NCBI RefSeq assembly: GCF_954871325.1
Contig: NC_088775.1
Location: 74,687,561 to 74,751,560 of the forward strand
Direction of reading: 5' to 3'
DNA length: 64,000 bases
Source: Gordionus sp. m RMFG-2023
Lineage: Eukaryota; Nematomorpha; Gordioida; Chordodea; Parachordodidae
In this document: positions 1-10,130 of the stretch, piece after piece
How the letters are laid out: every line of letters starts with the position of its first letter
Numbering within the stretch: position 1 is the first letter of the stretch
Notes under the pieces: model-generated
What the model saw: only the letters and a program-made list of their open reading frames with translations
Told to the model about the DNA's origin: nothing
Databases searched by the model: none
Translations under genes and position numbers: made by a program

Positions 1-257
1 TACTTTGTTATTGATTAAAACTAGCAAATGGCGTTCTACATTTTTACACAAAGTAATTCATCGAAAATTATATCATTTCAATTTTTGCTAAATATGTTGT
101 ATCCTAAATTTGTATTTTTAAATTATAAACATCATGAAACCAATATTAATAACAAAAATTTTAAACATTGTCAATATCTCAAATAAAAAAATAATTTTAA
201 TACAATTAAATTAAATTGTCATTACCTTCAAAGATTGATGTTGACTAAGGAAAATGC
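1..257. other. AT-rich flank, no feature seen
   Basis: AT-rich sequence with no open frame, repeat end or exon that I can support. Confidence 0.5.
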
Positions 258-661
258 CAGGGTTCAACATTTGCTAAAAATTCAAAAATTTTCAAAGATT
301 CTTGCTCTTTTGAAGATCAAAAAATATGAAGATCTTTGTGTAAAAAAAATTTTGAGCATGCTTAAAGAAAATTTTTTAAAAAAAATTTCCCAGTTGTTCT
401 TAATAAAATAGCATAAATATATATAAAATATGAGAAGTGAAAAAATATATATTTGAAAAATCACTTATTTCTTTTTGGGGATTTTTTTGGGTATTGTTTT
501 TTTATTATATTCTTAATCGCGAAATTTATATTAGCTGAAATTATTGTATGGCATATAATATAAAATAAAAAAAACTGTCTTGCGTCTCATTCTATTTTAT
601 TAAGTAAATTATGATATTTTATTTTAAAAAACATCTGAGAGATTTTTTTTTATAAACCCTG
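258..661. mobile_element. hAT-like MITE with CAGGGTT ends
   Basis: The element starts CAGGGTTCAAC and ends ATAAACCCTG. It is flanked by gaaaatgc (250-257) and gaaaatac (662-669), a 7/8 match as expected for the 8-bp target duplication of hAT transposons. It has no coding capacity. Its left half, with 'gctcttttgaagatc' and 'gagcatgctt', recurs at 40225-40420, so this is a repeat family in the window. Confidence 0.65.
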
Positions 662-735
662 GAAAATACTAGAATTTAAAATACACATAAATAATTGTTG
701 TATTTGTATTTATCTGAATTAATATTTGCATTTTA

Positions 736-1077
736 GGCTGTGTCCAAAATCTAAAAAATAGAAATAAATAATTTTTGAAGAAAAAATTAATATAAGCTAT
801 TTTTAGTGTAAAAATAAAATAGTGTTCTAAATCATTTTTCTCCATTTACAAAAATTTATATTTTAATAAAATAATTGAAATTAAATAAATTTGAAAAAAA
901 TTTATTCAAAATTAATTTTTATGAAAAGTCTAGTAAGTAATATTAAAGTATGTTATTTTTCATTCTCGTTTTTTTTTGCAAAAAAAAAATAATGAAGATT
1001 TTGAACATTTTTATAATTTAATTAATTTGTAAAAATTTATAAATTTTAGGTTTTTTCAAAACATTTTGGACATTCCC
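736..1077. mobile_element. MITE of the GGCTGTGTCC family, copy 1
   Basis: The ends are GGCTGTGTCCAAAAT and ATTTTGGACATTCCC, an imperfect terminal inverted repeat next to TTA. The internal 'ataagctatttttag' and 'gttctaaatcattttt' segments recur in the copy at 56709-56998 and in the palindrome at 40425-40662. No open frame is present. The target site looks like TA or TTA, but AT-richness makes that uncertain. Confidence 0.6.
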
Positions 1078-2919
1078 TTACTAAAAAAATAAAACTATCT
1101 TGTATTTATATTATAAAATTATAAATATAATATCCAGAGGAAAAAATATTAAAATATCTGTTTCACCCTATTTTCTAAAATACGACGTTCGTACTGATAA
1201 CTGAAATCGAACTAAAAGAAATGGTTTCAGTTCCAATTTTTTTTAACTAAGATATTATGAGGTTTATAAGATGGTGGCAGAGTATCTGGAAGAGCCTCCA
1301 CATCTTCTAAATGTTGTTTGAATGATGATTATAAGTGATAATTATATGTGATATACTGAAATGATTATATAGATGCAATAAATAAAATAACTGCAAATAT
1401 TTAGATCAGATATGATATTATCAGGTACATAATTATTTAATTTTTAGAGATGGTGAATAAAAGTATCATCATGAGTTTAGAAAAAGGTAGTGGTGAATCT
1501 ATTTCCAAAAACAAACATTTTAAAATATTTGTATTTAAATACATTTTCCGAATTTTATTTTATAAATATTTAGTTTTCAACAAATAACTTTTTTTGAATT
1601 GCATTCGTTATTTCGAATGCAATTTTTTATGAAAATATGCCCAACCCTAAATGCTGAGGGATTATTTGGTAAGACTAAACATAAAATAAGGGGTCAAATT
1701 ATCAATTTTATAAAGAATAGGTTTAAAAAAAATAGCAATTAATGCACAACTTTTTTTTTAAAAGAAAGTAAAACCATTAGATTAGTGAACACTTCGGCCC
1801 GAACATGCCCGTAAAAATTTTTATACTGAGCAGTCAAAAAATATTTTACATAATTTACCCGACCAGATGGAAATTTTTTTTAGCTCTGCTGTTCATAATT
1901 AACTTTTGTGGATAAAAAATATTTAATCAAGGTATTTTAAAAAAAATCTGGGAAATATTTTGCACAACTTATTCTGCTTAACAAATATTGTCCGTACATG
2001 AATCTATGAGGACCATCTTTAAAAAGAATGACAACCTATTTAGAATTAACTTTTAACAGAGCTGGGTTGGGGTTAAGATTAAATCTAGGCTCTAGGGTTA
2101 ATTTAGGACCTGAATTCAACCCTAACTGTTAAACCAGTATTATACGTTATTATTTATTGAACCTAAACAAAACCTGAACCTTTAGAATATTTGGCATTTT
2201 AACCTCAACCGAACCTCAAAAGGTTGTTAACTGGTTTAAATTTTTTGATATTCTAAATCTTTTAAAGATGAATAATAATCATGTTCTGACTGATAAGTAT
2301 GAGTATTTATTTTTAAATTTATAGCTATCTAAGTCAAGGGATAGAAGTGTTCTCAGCCATAAAATTTATTACTTTTTCTTATAGATAAAATTTGTCGAAA
2401 GATAATTTTGAAAATTTAATTGTTTAAGCTCAAATTTTATTTTTTAGAGAATCGAGATAAATTTAAAAAAATGTGCATTCCATTACATAATTCTATTATG
2501 TTTGTGTGTAAAAAGGTTTGAGCCGGTTTTTAAAAGTTCAAGCTGAGCCGATATTATTATTATTTGCGAACCGAACCTAAACCATAAACTGGTATATTAA
2601 TCTGAATCTGAACCGAACCGATATTTATTACAGTTTGAATTCCTGATTAATTAAGATTCTTATCGTATTTTATTATTATTATCGATATTCTTTTTTTTGA
2701 AATAAATTCTTTTTCATGATGCGTCATATTTATTTTGTATTGATGACACCCATTTCAGAAAAATAACCATACTTTTTATAAAAATCCTAAAAATTTAATA
2801 TTAATAATTTAGGTGTAAGAAGCTAAAAAATCTATAAATTTGGAATTTTTATTTTTTTTATATATGGCATATATAAAAAATATATAAATCATAATATTTT
2901 TTTTTTAAAATATATTTAA
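1078..2919. other. Non-coding AT-rich stretch
   Basis: I see no gene. Two stretches richer in GC (about 2049-2230 and 2515-2645) carry words such as 'gaaccgaacc' and 'gagccg'. They may be worn ends of another hAT-like element, but I could not find its boundaries or target duplication. Confidence 0.4.
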
Positions 2920-2998
2920 ATGGGAAAAATTATTCAGAAAATGCAAATGTTAATTATTCTTCACTTGTGCTTCTTTGGATATTGGAGCTTAGTTACGG
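2920..2998 (+). CDS. Signal-peptide exon, probable exon 1 of the CCHamide-like precursor
   Basis: ATG at 2920 opens 26 codons: MGKIIQKMQ, then the hydrophobic core MLIILHLCFFGYWSLV, then T, plus one extra base before a GT donor (gtaaat at 2999). This is a textbook secretory signal peptide with a basic n-region, a leucine-rich core and a small-residue end. The phase-1 break is exactly what the exon at 23187 needs: G+GT gives the glycine of ...VTG/KNLC. In CCHamide precursors the mature peptide follows the signal peptide directly, and this join reproduces that layout. The link crosses about 20.2 kb and is inferred, since the other introns here are near 40 nt. Starts at the later methionines (residues 8 and 10) are also possible. 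It could instead be the first exon of another secreted protein. Confidence 0.5.
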
Positions 2999-3285
2999 GT
3001 AAATATAATACACTATTAATGCATTAAACGTTATCATAAAATATATAGTGCAGTCTGAGAATTATACTATTCTATCTTACCATTTTAAGCACATAGTATA
3101 TAATTCAATCTTAAGGATAGAAAATATATGCAAATCCTCAGCTGATGATATGGCATATTTTTTATACATAATACTATATATTAGTGCTAGAACTTATCCG
3201 GAGTTATCATCATTTAGTAAAATATTATTTTAAGATTAAAACTAATAGTGCTTTGCATAAATCAAATGTTTAAGGCCTGGGAACA

Positions 3286-3530
3286 TAGGCGTATCCAGAA
3301 TTTTGCCAGCGGGAGGGGCACTATTAAGCCGGGGTTTCGCCATATATTTAAGATTTTTAGGTCCACTTAATGTTGGCTGGCTTTATTAGATTAATATAAA
3401 AATGATTTTGGGTTTTCACTTTTTTATAAGCATTTTTTGTGGTAGAGGTGGGGACTTGTAGTGGGAAATTGTTTATTAGCTTAACATGATATTTACGAAT
3501 GGTTGACGTGCCTATCTTGGAGAGAAAATT
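3286..3530. mobile_element. MITE-like element with GGCGTATCCAGAATTTT end
   Basis: The left end 'ataggcgtatccagaatttt' followed by a G-rich tract and 'gcactatta' matches elements at 31252 and 26441. The right side has 'gtgcctatcttgg', a degenerate inverted counterpart. Elements with a CGTAGCCAGGATTTT plus G-run end are common in invertebrate genomes. I could not define a target duplication. Confidence 0.45.
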
Positions 3531-5577
3531 ATATGTATAAATAAAACCTACCTGTTTTAACTAATTCAGGACAATAAAATATTTTATTATTAGATTGTCT
3601 AATAAAAAACCAATTAAAAGAATTCCGGAAGAATTATTTTAAGAAAAATATGGTAGTAATATAATATAAATTATATTATGATCTTTTCAAATACATGGTG
3701 TTCTAAGTGGGTTAAAAGATTAATGAATATTTGATTATGATGATATTTTTCGTTGATCAAACTTAAATTTTTTGACTTTATCTCTTACAAATGATTTTTT
3801 TTAAAATGCTAGTTCGCAACTTTTGTGTAAGCTATGTAAATACCCAAGGCGCGGAGACCGAATTTTAGGCCTGCCCGGATTAGAAAAATTTTTTATCTCC
3901 AAGCCCTGCATAGATATTTTTTCTTTTGGATTTTTTCCAGGGCCTGGATCTTTATTGAATAATTTACCTTAGTCTAAAATATTTAGAATTTCCTTCTTTT
4001 AGATAATTTTGGTTGTATTTTGTAAATTGTTTCAATGGGAAATTTAAAATAGCAGTGAATAAATATTAAATGTTTTTACAACATTCTCCCGCTGATTATT
4101 AATTTAACGTAATTATTTTTTTTAATAGTCTGGCTCGGATCCATTTTTAATAAAATTTTACTGTCAGAATTTGGTCCAGGCTTGCATATCTCTGTAATAT
4201 GGGGCTATTCGGCGCATTTTTTGTCAAAATATCATAGGTCCGAAAATAATTGTTGTATTTGAATTTAAGAAATACCATGAGATAACCCAAACATCTACCT
4301 AATCTTATACAATGATAAATTTTTCAAATATTTTACACCTTTTTTCAAGGCTGATTCTAGTAAGAGTGAATTTTTGCCCTAACAAGCACCAAACCCGAGG
4401 CTTGTAGAATCAATCATTTTATTAATTCTACCATAGGATAAATTATATTATTATTCCATTATTTTTACGGGCAATGTTTTATTGATATTATTATACCATT
4501 TACATAAAAATAATTCATATAAAAATGACAAAATAGTACATTATTTGAATTATAAAAAATAAAATTTTTAATAATTTTTTTATATTTTTTCCTAATTCTA
4601 TTGCATTATCATATAGAATTGATTTAAAGATATAATAGTAGCCAATGAATACTTATTTTAATTACTGTATAAATAGATAATAATATATCATCTTTATAAG
4701 TATAATTTGATTGATCCGACTAGCCCTGATTCTCCTTAGCCCCTAGTTACTAATATAATTAATAACTTTTAAAAATATATTTAAACATGATATATGATTA
4801 AGAAACTTTCTGAGAAACGAGGGTTTTAAATTTTATACAATGTCAATTTTACTAGTGTTTTAATAGATTAGTATAAGTATAATCATGGTTTTATTATTTC
4901 ATCATCATTATCTGATTCTGAAAATTCAAAATCAGATGAATTAATATTATCATGGCCCAAATGTGATAAATATTTACAGTAACACCCTATATTGTAGAAC
5001 CAATTCAATACTTACCAAATGTAAAATGTGCCCAAAAAGTATTATATCAGTTTCAAAATCTTCAAATTTCAATTTAAAACGAAATTTGATTGTAATATTT
5101 ATTTTATTTTATACAATATAACTAAGTAAAATCATTAAATATGAAGAAAAAATGCATTTGGGATATTTGACTTCAACAAAAAAGATAGTTATTTAAAAAT
5201 TAAAAAAATTAGTGGCTAAAATATGCTTAACTAATGATAGACGCAGTCTTAAATGGGATCAATAAGTATTAAACCACTATAATTAATTACATATATTTTA
5301 TTTTTTTAAAGGAACATATATTTGAAGATCAATATGTTCTTTCTATAATTATACATCCAATATTTATGCTTCAATGGCCATAGATAAAACTTCCACCTAT
5401 AAAAAATAAACTTTTAGCTTTATTGAAAAAATGCATTGAAAACCCTAGAAATGCTAATGCAAGAACTTTTAATTTCGAGATATCCTTTTTTTGACGAGTA
5501 AGTAAAGGATAGATTGGAGGAGGATAACTTATTTCAATTTTTTGACGCAAGGACAAAACAATAAATGTTTTTAATAA
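3531..5577. other. AT-rich stretch with one possible worn element
   Basis: A GC-rich patch at about 3838-4198 ('gaccgaattttaggcctgcccgg' region through 'ggcttgcatatctctg') resembles the ends of the TAGAGATCTGCA hAT family at 37169, but no boundary could be fixed. The rest is AT-rich. The tail of this stretch may contain further decayed parts of the hAT transposase whose C-terminus lies at 5578-5715. Confidence 0.35.
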
Positions 5578-5715
5578 ATTCCCCAGTTGTTTATTAAGTA
5601 TAATACTGCAATTCCCTCATCCCCCCCTGTAGAGCGCGTTTTTAGTATCGCTAGTGCCGTAATAAATCCAAGTGTTTCAGATGAAAATATAAAAACAATT
5701 GTTATTAAAATTTAA
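5578..5715 (+). pseudogene. hAT transposase C-terminal dimerisation domain, remnant
   Basis: The frame reads ...IPQLFIKYNTAIPSSPPVER, then VFSIASAVINPSVSDENIKT, then IVIKI and a stop. This is the hAT-family C-terminal domain (consensus ...LA.KYL.IPASSAPSERVFS.AG....RN.LS.EN...LV.L). Two stop codons sit immediately upstream in this frame, and I could not recognise the catalytic region, so it is a fragment. It belongs to a different hAT lineage from the one at 37169. Its stop codon abuts a T-run that may be the poly(A) end of the neighbouring minus-strand LINE. Confidence 0.75.
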
Positions 5716-8700
5716 TTTTTTTTTTTTTATAAATAATTCTTTTTAATATTATTTTATATATGTAAATTAGAAATAATAAGCATATATAAAAATAGACGAA
5801 AAGAAAATAATAATACATATTTCAAAAAAAAATATAATATATATTATATTATAGTTGCGATGCAAAATATATATAAAATTAACAATGACTATATTTGATA
5901 AACTAGGAGGGAAATGGGAGTGTTTCGAAGAAACATTTGTAGTTCCCCTTTAGGATTTCAAATTGGACTTTTTGTTTAAGAGATAGGGACTCGTTTTTGA
6001 CCCCTGTCCTTAACGAAATTCTTCTACCCAATTGATTTAAGAACTTTAGGGATTGGGGACCGGGGTTTCCAAGGACGCTAAAAATAAGGGGAATAAATAA
6101 AAAAGAGTTAGGGAGGAATCTATATTTATTAAACTTATTGGTTTCTTGTAGTTCCAAGGAGTCGGTATTTCCGTTAGCCGGAAAGGAGGTAACACAAGAG
6201 ACGTCCCAGACAAGTCTTTTGCCGCCGTGCCAAGACGTTAAAGACATGCCGTCAGGGCGCTTACCGTCAGCATTTAGGAGACCCAATGGCTCCAAGCTAT
6301 TGGGGAAACCGGCCGAAATCAAGGCTTTGCCGATTAACCTATTAAGGTTGTCGTGCCTCAGGAAACGGCCACTGACTTTGAGGCACGAGAAACAATGTCT
6401 AGAGAAAGGATCAACCTGTTTGTGACAGGCGGCACAGGTGTCCACAGAAGGGATAAGGCAACCAAGCCTATGGCCAATGGCAGTTTGAAACTCATCGTCT
6501 GTGAGTAACGTTTCCTTTTTACCACTCGGAATCGCGTCTAGCCATTCATGGCCGTTAGAGTTTTTTTTTGCGTTTCTGAGCAGTTGAAGGTTAGTTAGCT
6601 CAGGATACATACAAAGTTTTTCAAACGAGCATTGGAGCATAGGGACCAGGAAGCTCTTTAGATGGCAGGAAATTGGCTGCTCGGAGCCTTGGGTGATAAG
6701 AGTAAGCCACTCTTGTTTAGCTGAAGATAGAAGGGGATCGTCCAACTCGATAAGCGAGGAAATGGAATCGGCGAAGGATATTCGAGATGAAAGAAAACAC
6801 GCAATTGCCATAAGGAAGGGGGGTAACAATCCCAGTCCACCCTGGTAAGCGGGCATAGAGGCGAGGGACCAATTGAAATCGGAAAAATTTAAGCCTAAAA
6901 GGGATTCGATAAAATGTTTAAATTTTAATTCGAAGACCTTAAGGAGAGTATTGTACTGGAAAACGGGGGAAGATTTAAATAAATGTAAGAATTTAGGTAG
7001 AAAAAGACATTTTTTGGTGAGAAAGAAGAACTGATGCTTGGGGAGATGAGGAAGATTCTTGAGTGAATTGGAAAGGGAATGGATCAAATCGTCAAAAGTT
7101 TTTTGACAAAAGGAGGTTGAAAAACCAATAGGGGAACCCAAAAGACAGAGTTCCTCGTGCGGAATGATTGTAAAATCTAAGGGAGGAATAAAATCCTTAT
7201 TGTTGAGGGAGGAAATTTCACACTTTTTCCTATTTAGGGAAAGACCAATTTTCGAAGCTTCCATTTCAACGTACTCTATGGCCGACATAACATTGGATAA
7301 AGAACCGCCAAAAGAGCCATCGTCGAGATACCATAAATTAAGGTCTAATTGGAAATTAGTCTTTAAATTTTTGATCAAATCATGAATCCCTATAGTAAAG
7401 AGCAGGGGGCCTAGAGGATCACCTTGCTGTATCCCCTCTTCGGAGGATATGGAAAATTCCCCGAATTTGAGTAACGAAGGGAATCCATAACAGGAATTAA
7501 GGAAATTCCCATATTTTGGGAAATGGTGTAAAAAAGATGGTAAGAATGCCCTCCTATGGATGGTGTTGAAGGCATTTCTGAAGTCTAACTTGCAGAAAAC
7601 CTTATCGGCCTCAGTATTTATAAAAATACGCGCAACATGTGAGGCCACTTCACACCCACCTCTCACTCCAAATCCTAACTGTGAAGGAAATAAGAAGGAA
7701 CTAGCCTTAGGCCGAATCCTATTTACGATAGCCTTGGCGACTAAGCGACGAAAGAATGACCCTATGGCTATGGGTCTAACGCCGCCATCCGGTTTGGTCA
7801 GGGAGACAAGACGGGCGCCAAAAATAATAGGACGAATGCAAAGGGGAACTTCGCGTACGAGGATATTATTGCACAGTTCGGTTAATGCTTTCAACAAAGG
7901 GTCAATGAAGCCACTATCAGGGCATTGAATTAACTCCACAAAGAAACCAGGTCTGAAGCCGTCCAACCCCCCTGTCGTCCCTTTTTTAAAGGACTTTAAG
8001 CACTTAAGTACTTCGTCACAGGTAAAGGGAATAGGGGAGGAGGCATGCGGGTGGATGTTAAAAGGGGACGCTCGTGGATGTTTTTCAAGTAGTTGTTTAA
8101 ATATGGTAACGTTGATAGGTGAAATAGAGTCATCGGAAGACAATATTCGGGCCGCACCGCTAATATCTCCAAGATCTAATTTTTCAGAGATCAATTTGTG
8201 ACGGAAGGAGTTGGGGTTTAAAGCGTACGAAGGAGAAAATTCATCGATAATTGTATTTCCAAAATTGGAAACTTTTTCCTTAATTAAGGCAGATAAGTTA
8301 TTTATTTTATTTTTGGGTTTAACTAGGACTCGAAAACAAAAACTAACCAGGTCTAACCATAATGGTAGTGAGGAGAAATCCGAATTCAAATTATTTATAA
8401 GAGACATGAGGAACCTAGAGATAGACTCTCGGGCGGCTATAGGGATCCTAGAAAGAACAGGGGGCTTATGCGAATTAAGGAATAAATCAACAGAGCTTGA
8501 GGAACATGGTGGAATGGGGTCATACGAGTGAGGAGCGTTAATTAAAGGATCTGGGCCGTAAGAGAGGGGAAATTTTCCAGAATTGTGGCACGCGGGTGAA
8601 CCATGTTTCCTAAACACGCCATTTAAATTAAGCGAAACTATTTTTAAGCATACTTGACAACAAGAGTTAACCATGAGATGGCTTTGAAAGGGAGAAAACA

Positions 8701-8990
8701 CAAAAAAAAAAATATATATATTAACGGATATAATTTTGATTGGAAGAAAAAAAAAAAGATGAAATGGGGAAAAAAAAAATCAAAATTTGGATGAGAGGAA
8801 AACCTGATCTATCCTTTCAGAAGTATTATCGAGATTAGAGGGGTTGGTAAATTTGAAAAAAAAAATAATAATAAATAAACAATAATATTTATAAAATAAG
8901 ACTAGGTACATAAAGTATAAAAAGTATTATTACAAACAAAAAAAAAAAGGGTGGGGGGGTATAAACAAGAAAAAAGGGGGAAAGAAAAAA
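5716..8990 (-). mobile_element. Non-LTR retrotransposon (LINE) with restriction-like endonuclease
   Basis: The element carries the open frame at 5903-8701. Read on the minus strand, its 3' end may be the A-run complementary to the 13-T tract at 5716-5728, directly against a hAT remnant. The 5' side beyond 8701 is low-complexity and purine-rich with a G-run near 8950, so the 5' boundary is a guess. No target-site duplication could be defined. An unbroken 932-codon frame in such AT-rich DNA implies a recent insertion. Confidence 0.65.
5903..8701 (-). CDS. LINE reverse transcriptase with C-terminal PD-(D/E)XK endonuclease
   Basis: This 932-residue frame copies the element's RNA into DNA at a nicked target. 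From the N-terminus it has a putative zinc motif C-x2-C ... H-x4-C (residues about 15-38: CCQVC, then HGSPAC); fingers region with KPDGGVRPI (about 303-311); RT motif A KLDFRNAFN (about 371-379); GIQQGDPLGP (about 423-432); the catalytic box YLDDG (about 458-462); and the thumb. Next come a CCHC-type knuckle C-x2-C-x9-H-x3-C (about 756-773) and a restriction-like endonuclease signature RPD-x15-D (R815, P816, D817, D833) with a following KFNKY. This order is the architecture of the CRE/R2/NeSL/HERO-type LINEs, not of the APE-type (L1, RTE, CR1). Its GC content and codon use stand out from the flanks. The first Met is accepted, although M10, nearer the zinc motif, is possible. The exact clade is undetermined. 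Confidence 0.85.
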   Translation of the reverse strand: MFSPFQSHLMVNSCCQVCLKIVSLNLNGVFRKHGSPACHNSGKFPLSYGPDPLINAPHSYDPIPPCSSSSVDLFLNSHKPPVLSRIPIAARESISRFLMSLINNLNSDFSSLPLWLDLVSFCFRVLVKPKNKINNLSALIKEKVSNFGNTIIDEFSPSYALNPNSFRHKLISEKLDLGDISGAARILSSDDSISPINVTIFKQLLEKHPRASPFNIHPHASSPIPFTCDEVLKCLKSFKKGTTGGLDGFRPGFFVELIQCPDSGFIDPLLKALTELCNNILVREVPLCIRPIIFGARLVSLTKPDGGVRPIAIGSFFRRLVAKAIVNRIRPKASSFLFPSQLGFGVRGGCEVASHVARIFINTEADKVFCKLDFRNAFNTIHRRAFLPSFLHHFPKYGNFLNSCYGFPSLLKFGEFSISSEEGIQQGDPLGPLLFTIGIHDLIKNLKTNFQLDLNLWYLDDGSFGGSLSNVMSAIEYVEMEASKIGLSLNRKKCEISSLNNKDFIPPLDFTIIPHEELCLLGSPIGFSTSFCQKTFDDLIHSLSNSLKNLPHLPKHQFFFLTKKCLFLPKFLHLFKSSPVFQYNTLLKVFELKFKHFIESLLGLNFSDFNWSLASMPAYQGGLGLLPPFLMAIACFLSSRISFADSISSLIELDDPLLSSAKQEWLTLITQGSEQPISCHLKSFLVPMLQCSFEKLCMYPELTNLQLLRNAKKNSNGHEWLDAIPSGKKETLLTDDEFQTAIGHRLGCLIPSVDTCAACHKQVDPFSRHCFSCLKVSGRFLRHDNLNRLIGKALISAGFPNSLEPLGLLNADGKRPDGMSLTSWHGGKRLVWDVSCVTSFPANGNTDSLELQETNKFNKYRFLPNSFLFIPLIFSVLGNPGPQSLKFLNQLGRRISLRTGVKNESLSLKQKVQFEILKGNYKCFFETLPFPS

Positions 8991-9219
8991 TCAAAAATTG
9001 AAAGAAAAAAGAAAGATTATGAACAATCGAAATTAGGAGGGTTGGTAAATTTAAAATAATAATAAATTAGATGCATTGGCAAATAAAAAAAAAATAATCG
9101 AAAATACTGGTAAACCAAGAAATGCAAAAAAAAAAATTAAACTTTGTCGGGGAAATCTTTAGGGTGTGGAGATGTAAAACGAATTCAAACTTAAGGAAAT
9201 TTTTCTACGGCCGCAAAAT

Positions 9220-9672
9220 AGGGAAATCTTAAGGTTGTCTTAGAACTATTCGTTACACCAAAAGAAGTTAAGCGCTTCTACTATTTGAAAAAGAAAGTTT
9301 TGATAGGACAAGCCTCCCTCAATAGTGCTTTAAGCGAATGTTGATATGTAGTTGGAAGAGCGATAATTGATTATTTAGAATATGTCGGCATAATATTATA
9401 TCATCTTTGAAGAGTGTAGATTATTATATTTTAGAAATCGACATTTTAATTGGACAAGATGTCTTTTTTTTGGGAGAATTGAAAAGGGACGATATTTTCC
9501 GTGAATGGAGAGAACATTATCTACGACCTTATATAAGAAATTGTTGGAGAAAATCATCGTAGGAAAGAATAGTCAATTTCGATAACTATGACCGGGCATT
9601 AGTAGAGGCTCAGGGAATAAGAAAATCCAGAAAATATAAAAACCGGAAGATGAGATATGCTCAAAAATAAAT
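9220..9672 (+). pseudogene. Broken coding-like stretch, product not recognised
   Basis: Protein-like segments appear on the plus strand in several frames: ELFVTPKEVKRFYYLKKKVL then IGQASLNSALSEC; after a break, IDILIGQDVFFLGELKRDD then IFREWREHYLRPYIRNCWRK; then, past a stop, NYDRALVEAQGIRKSRKYKN with RKMRYAQK and a stop at about 9670, followed by AATAAA-like sequence. Amino-acid composition and base composition are coding-like, but I do not recognise the family. It could be a dying host gene with micro-introns or part of a mobile element. The segment around 9334-9492 is duplicated at 9722-9889. Confidence 0.35.
9334..9492 (+). repeat. Direct repeat, copy A
   Basis: From 'gcgaatgttgatatgtagt' to 'gaaaagggacga'. 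The same run, about 90% identical by eye, recurs at 9722-9889, roughly 390 bp downstream in the same orientation. It contains part of the coding-like peptide described at 9220-9672. Confidence 0.75.
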
Positions 9673-9721
9673 AAAATATTGTTTTTTATTTTTTTTTTAT
9701 TGCTCGAAAATTGTGCTTTCC

Positions 9722-9889
9722 GCGAATGTTGATAAGTAGTTGGAAGAGCAATAATTGATTATTTCGAATATGTTGGTATAATATTATGTAATCTTTGAAG
9801 AGTGTAGATTATTATATTTTAGAAATCGACATTTTAATTGGACAAGATGTCTTCTTTTTTCTTTTTTTTGGAGAATTGAAAAGGGACGA
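9722..9889 (+). repeat. Direct repeat, copy B
   Basis: Second copy of the 9334-9492 repeat, with a longer T/C tract near 9853-9870. The coding-like frame does not continue past this copy, which suggests that this is the secondary, partial duplicate. Confidence 0.75.
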
Positions 9890-10075
9890 AAATAAAATTT
9901 AATAAGAAAAATTTTTTTATAATTAAAAATATTTTTTTATTCGCCATATTATATTGTATTTATAAATATCAGAATAAAACGATATTATTTTTTAACATGG
10001 CTAATATATTGTGTTAAAATATATAAGACATTTATTTATATTAAATTAAATTAAAAAAAAAATTTATCATAAAAT

Positions 10076-10125
10076 TTTGAACGAACGCGAACGTGAACGC
10101 GTTCGATTTTTTTAGAAATGTTTAC
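10076..10125. repeat. GAACG-rich end of an element
   Basis: The run 'gaacgaacgcgaacgtg' followed by 'aaatgtttacagcacta' looks like a hAT-type terminus (TAGTGCTGTAAACATTT when reversed). Similar GAACG/CGTTC words cluster at 54955-55040. The opposite end of the element could not be placed. Confidence 0.35.
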
Positions 10126-10130
10126 AGCAC

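Noticed and set aside
6138-8531. Several plus-strand open frames (6138, 7164, 7560, 8211)
   Set aside because: They are antisense shadows of the LINE open frame at 5903-8701 and match no known protein.
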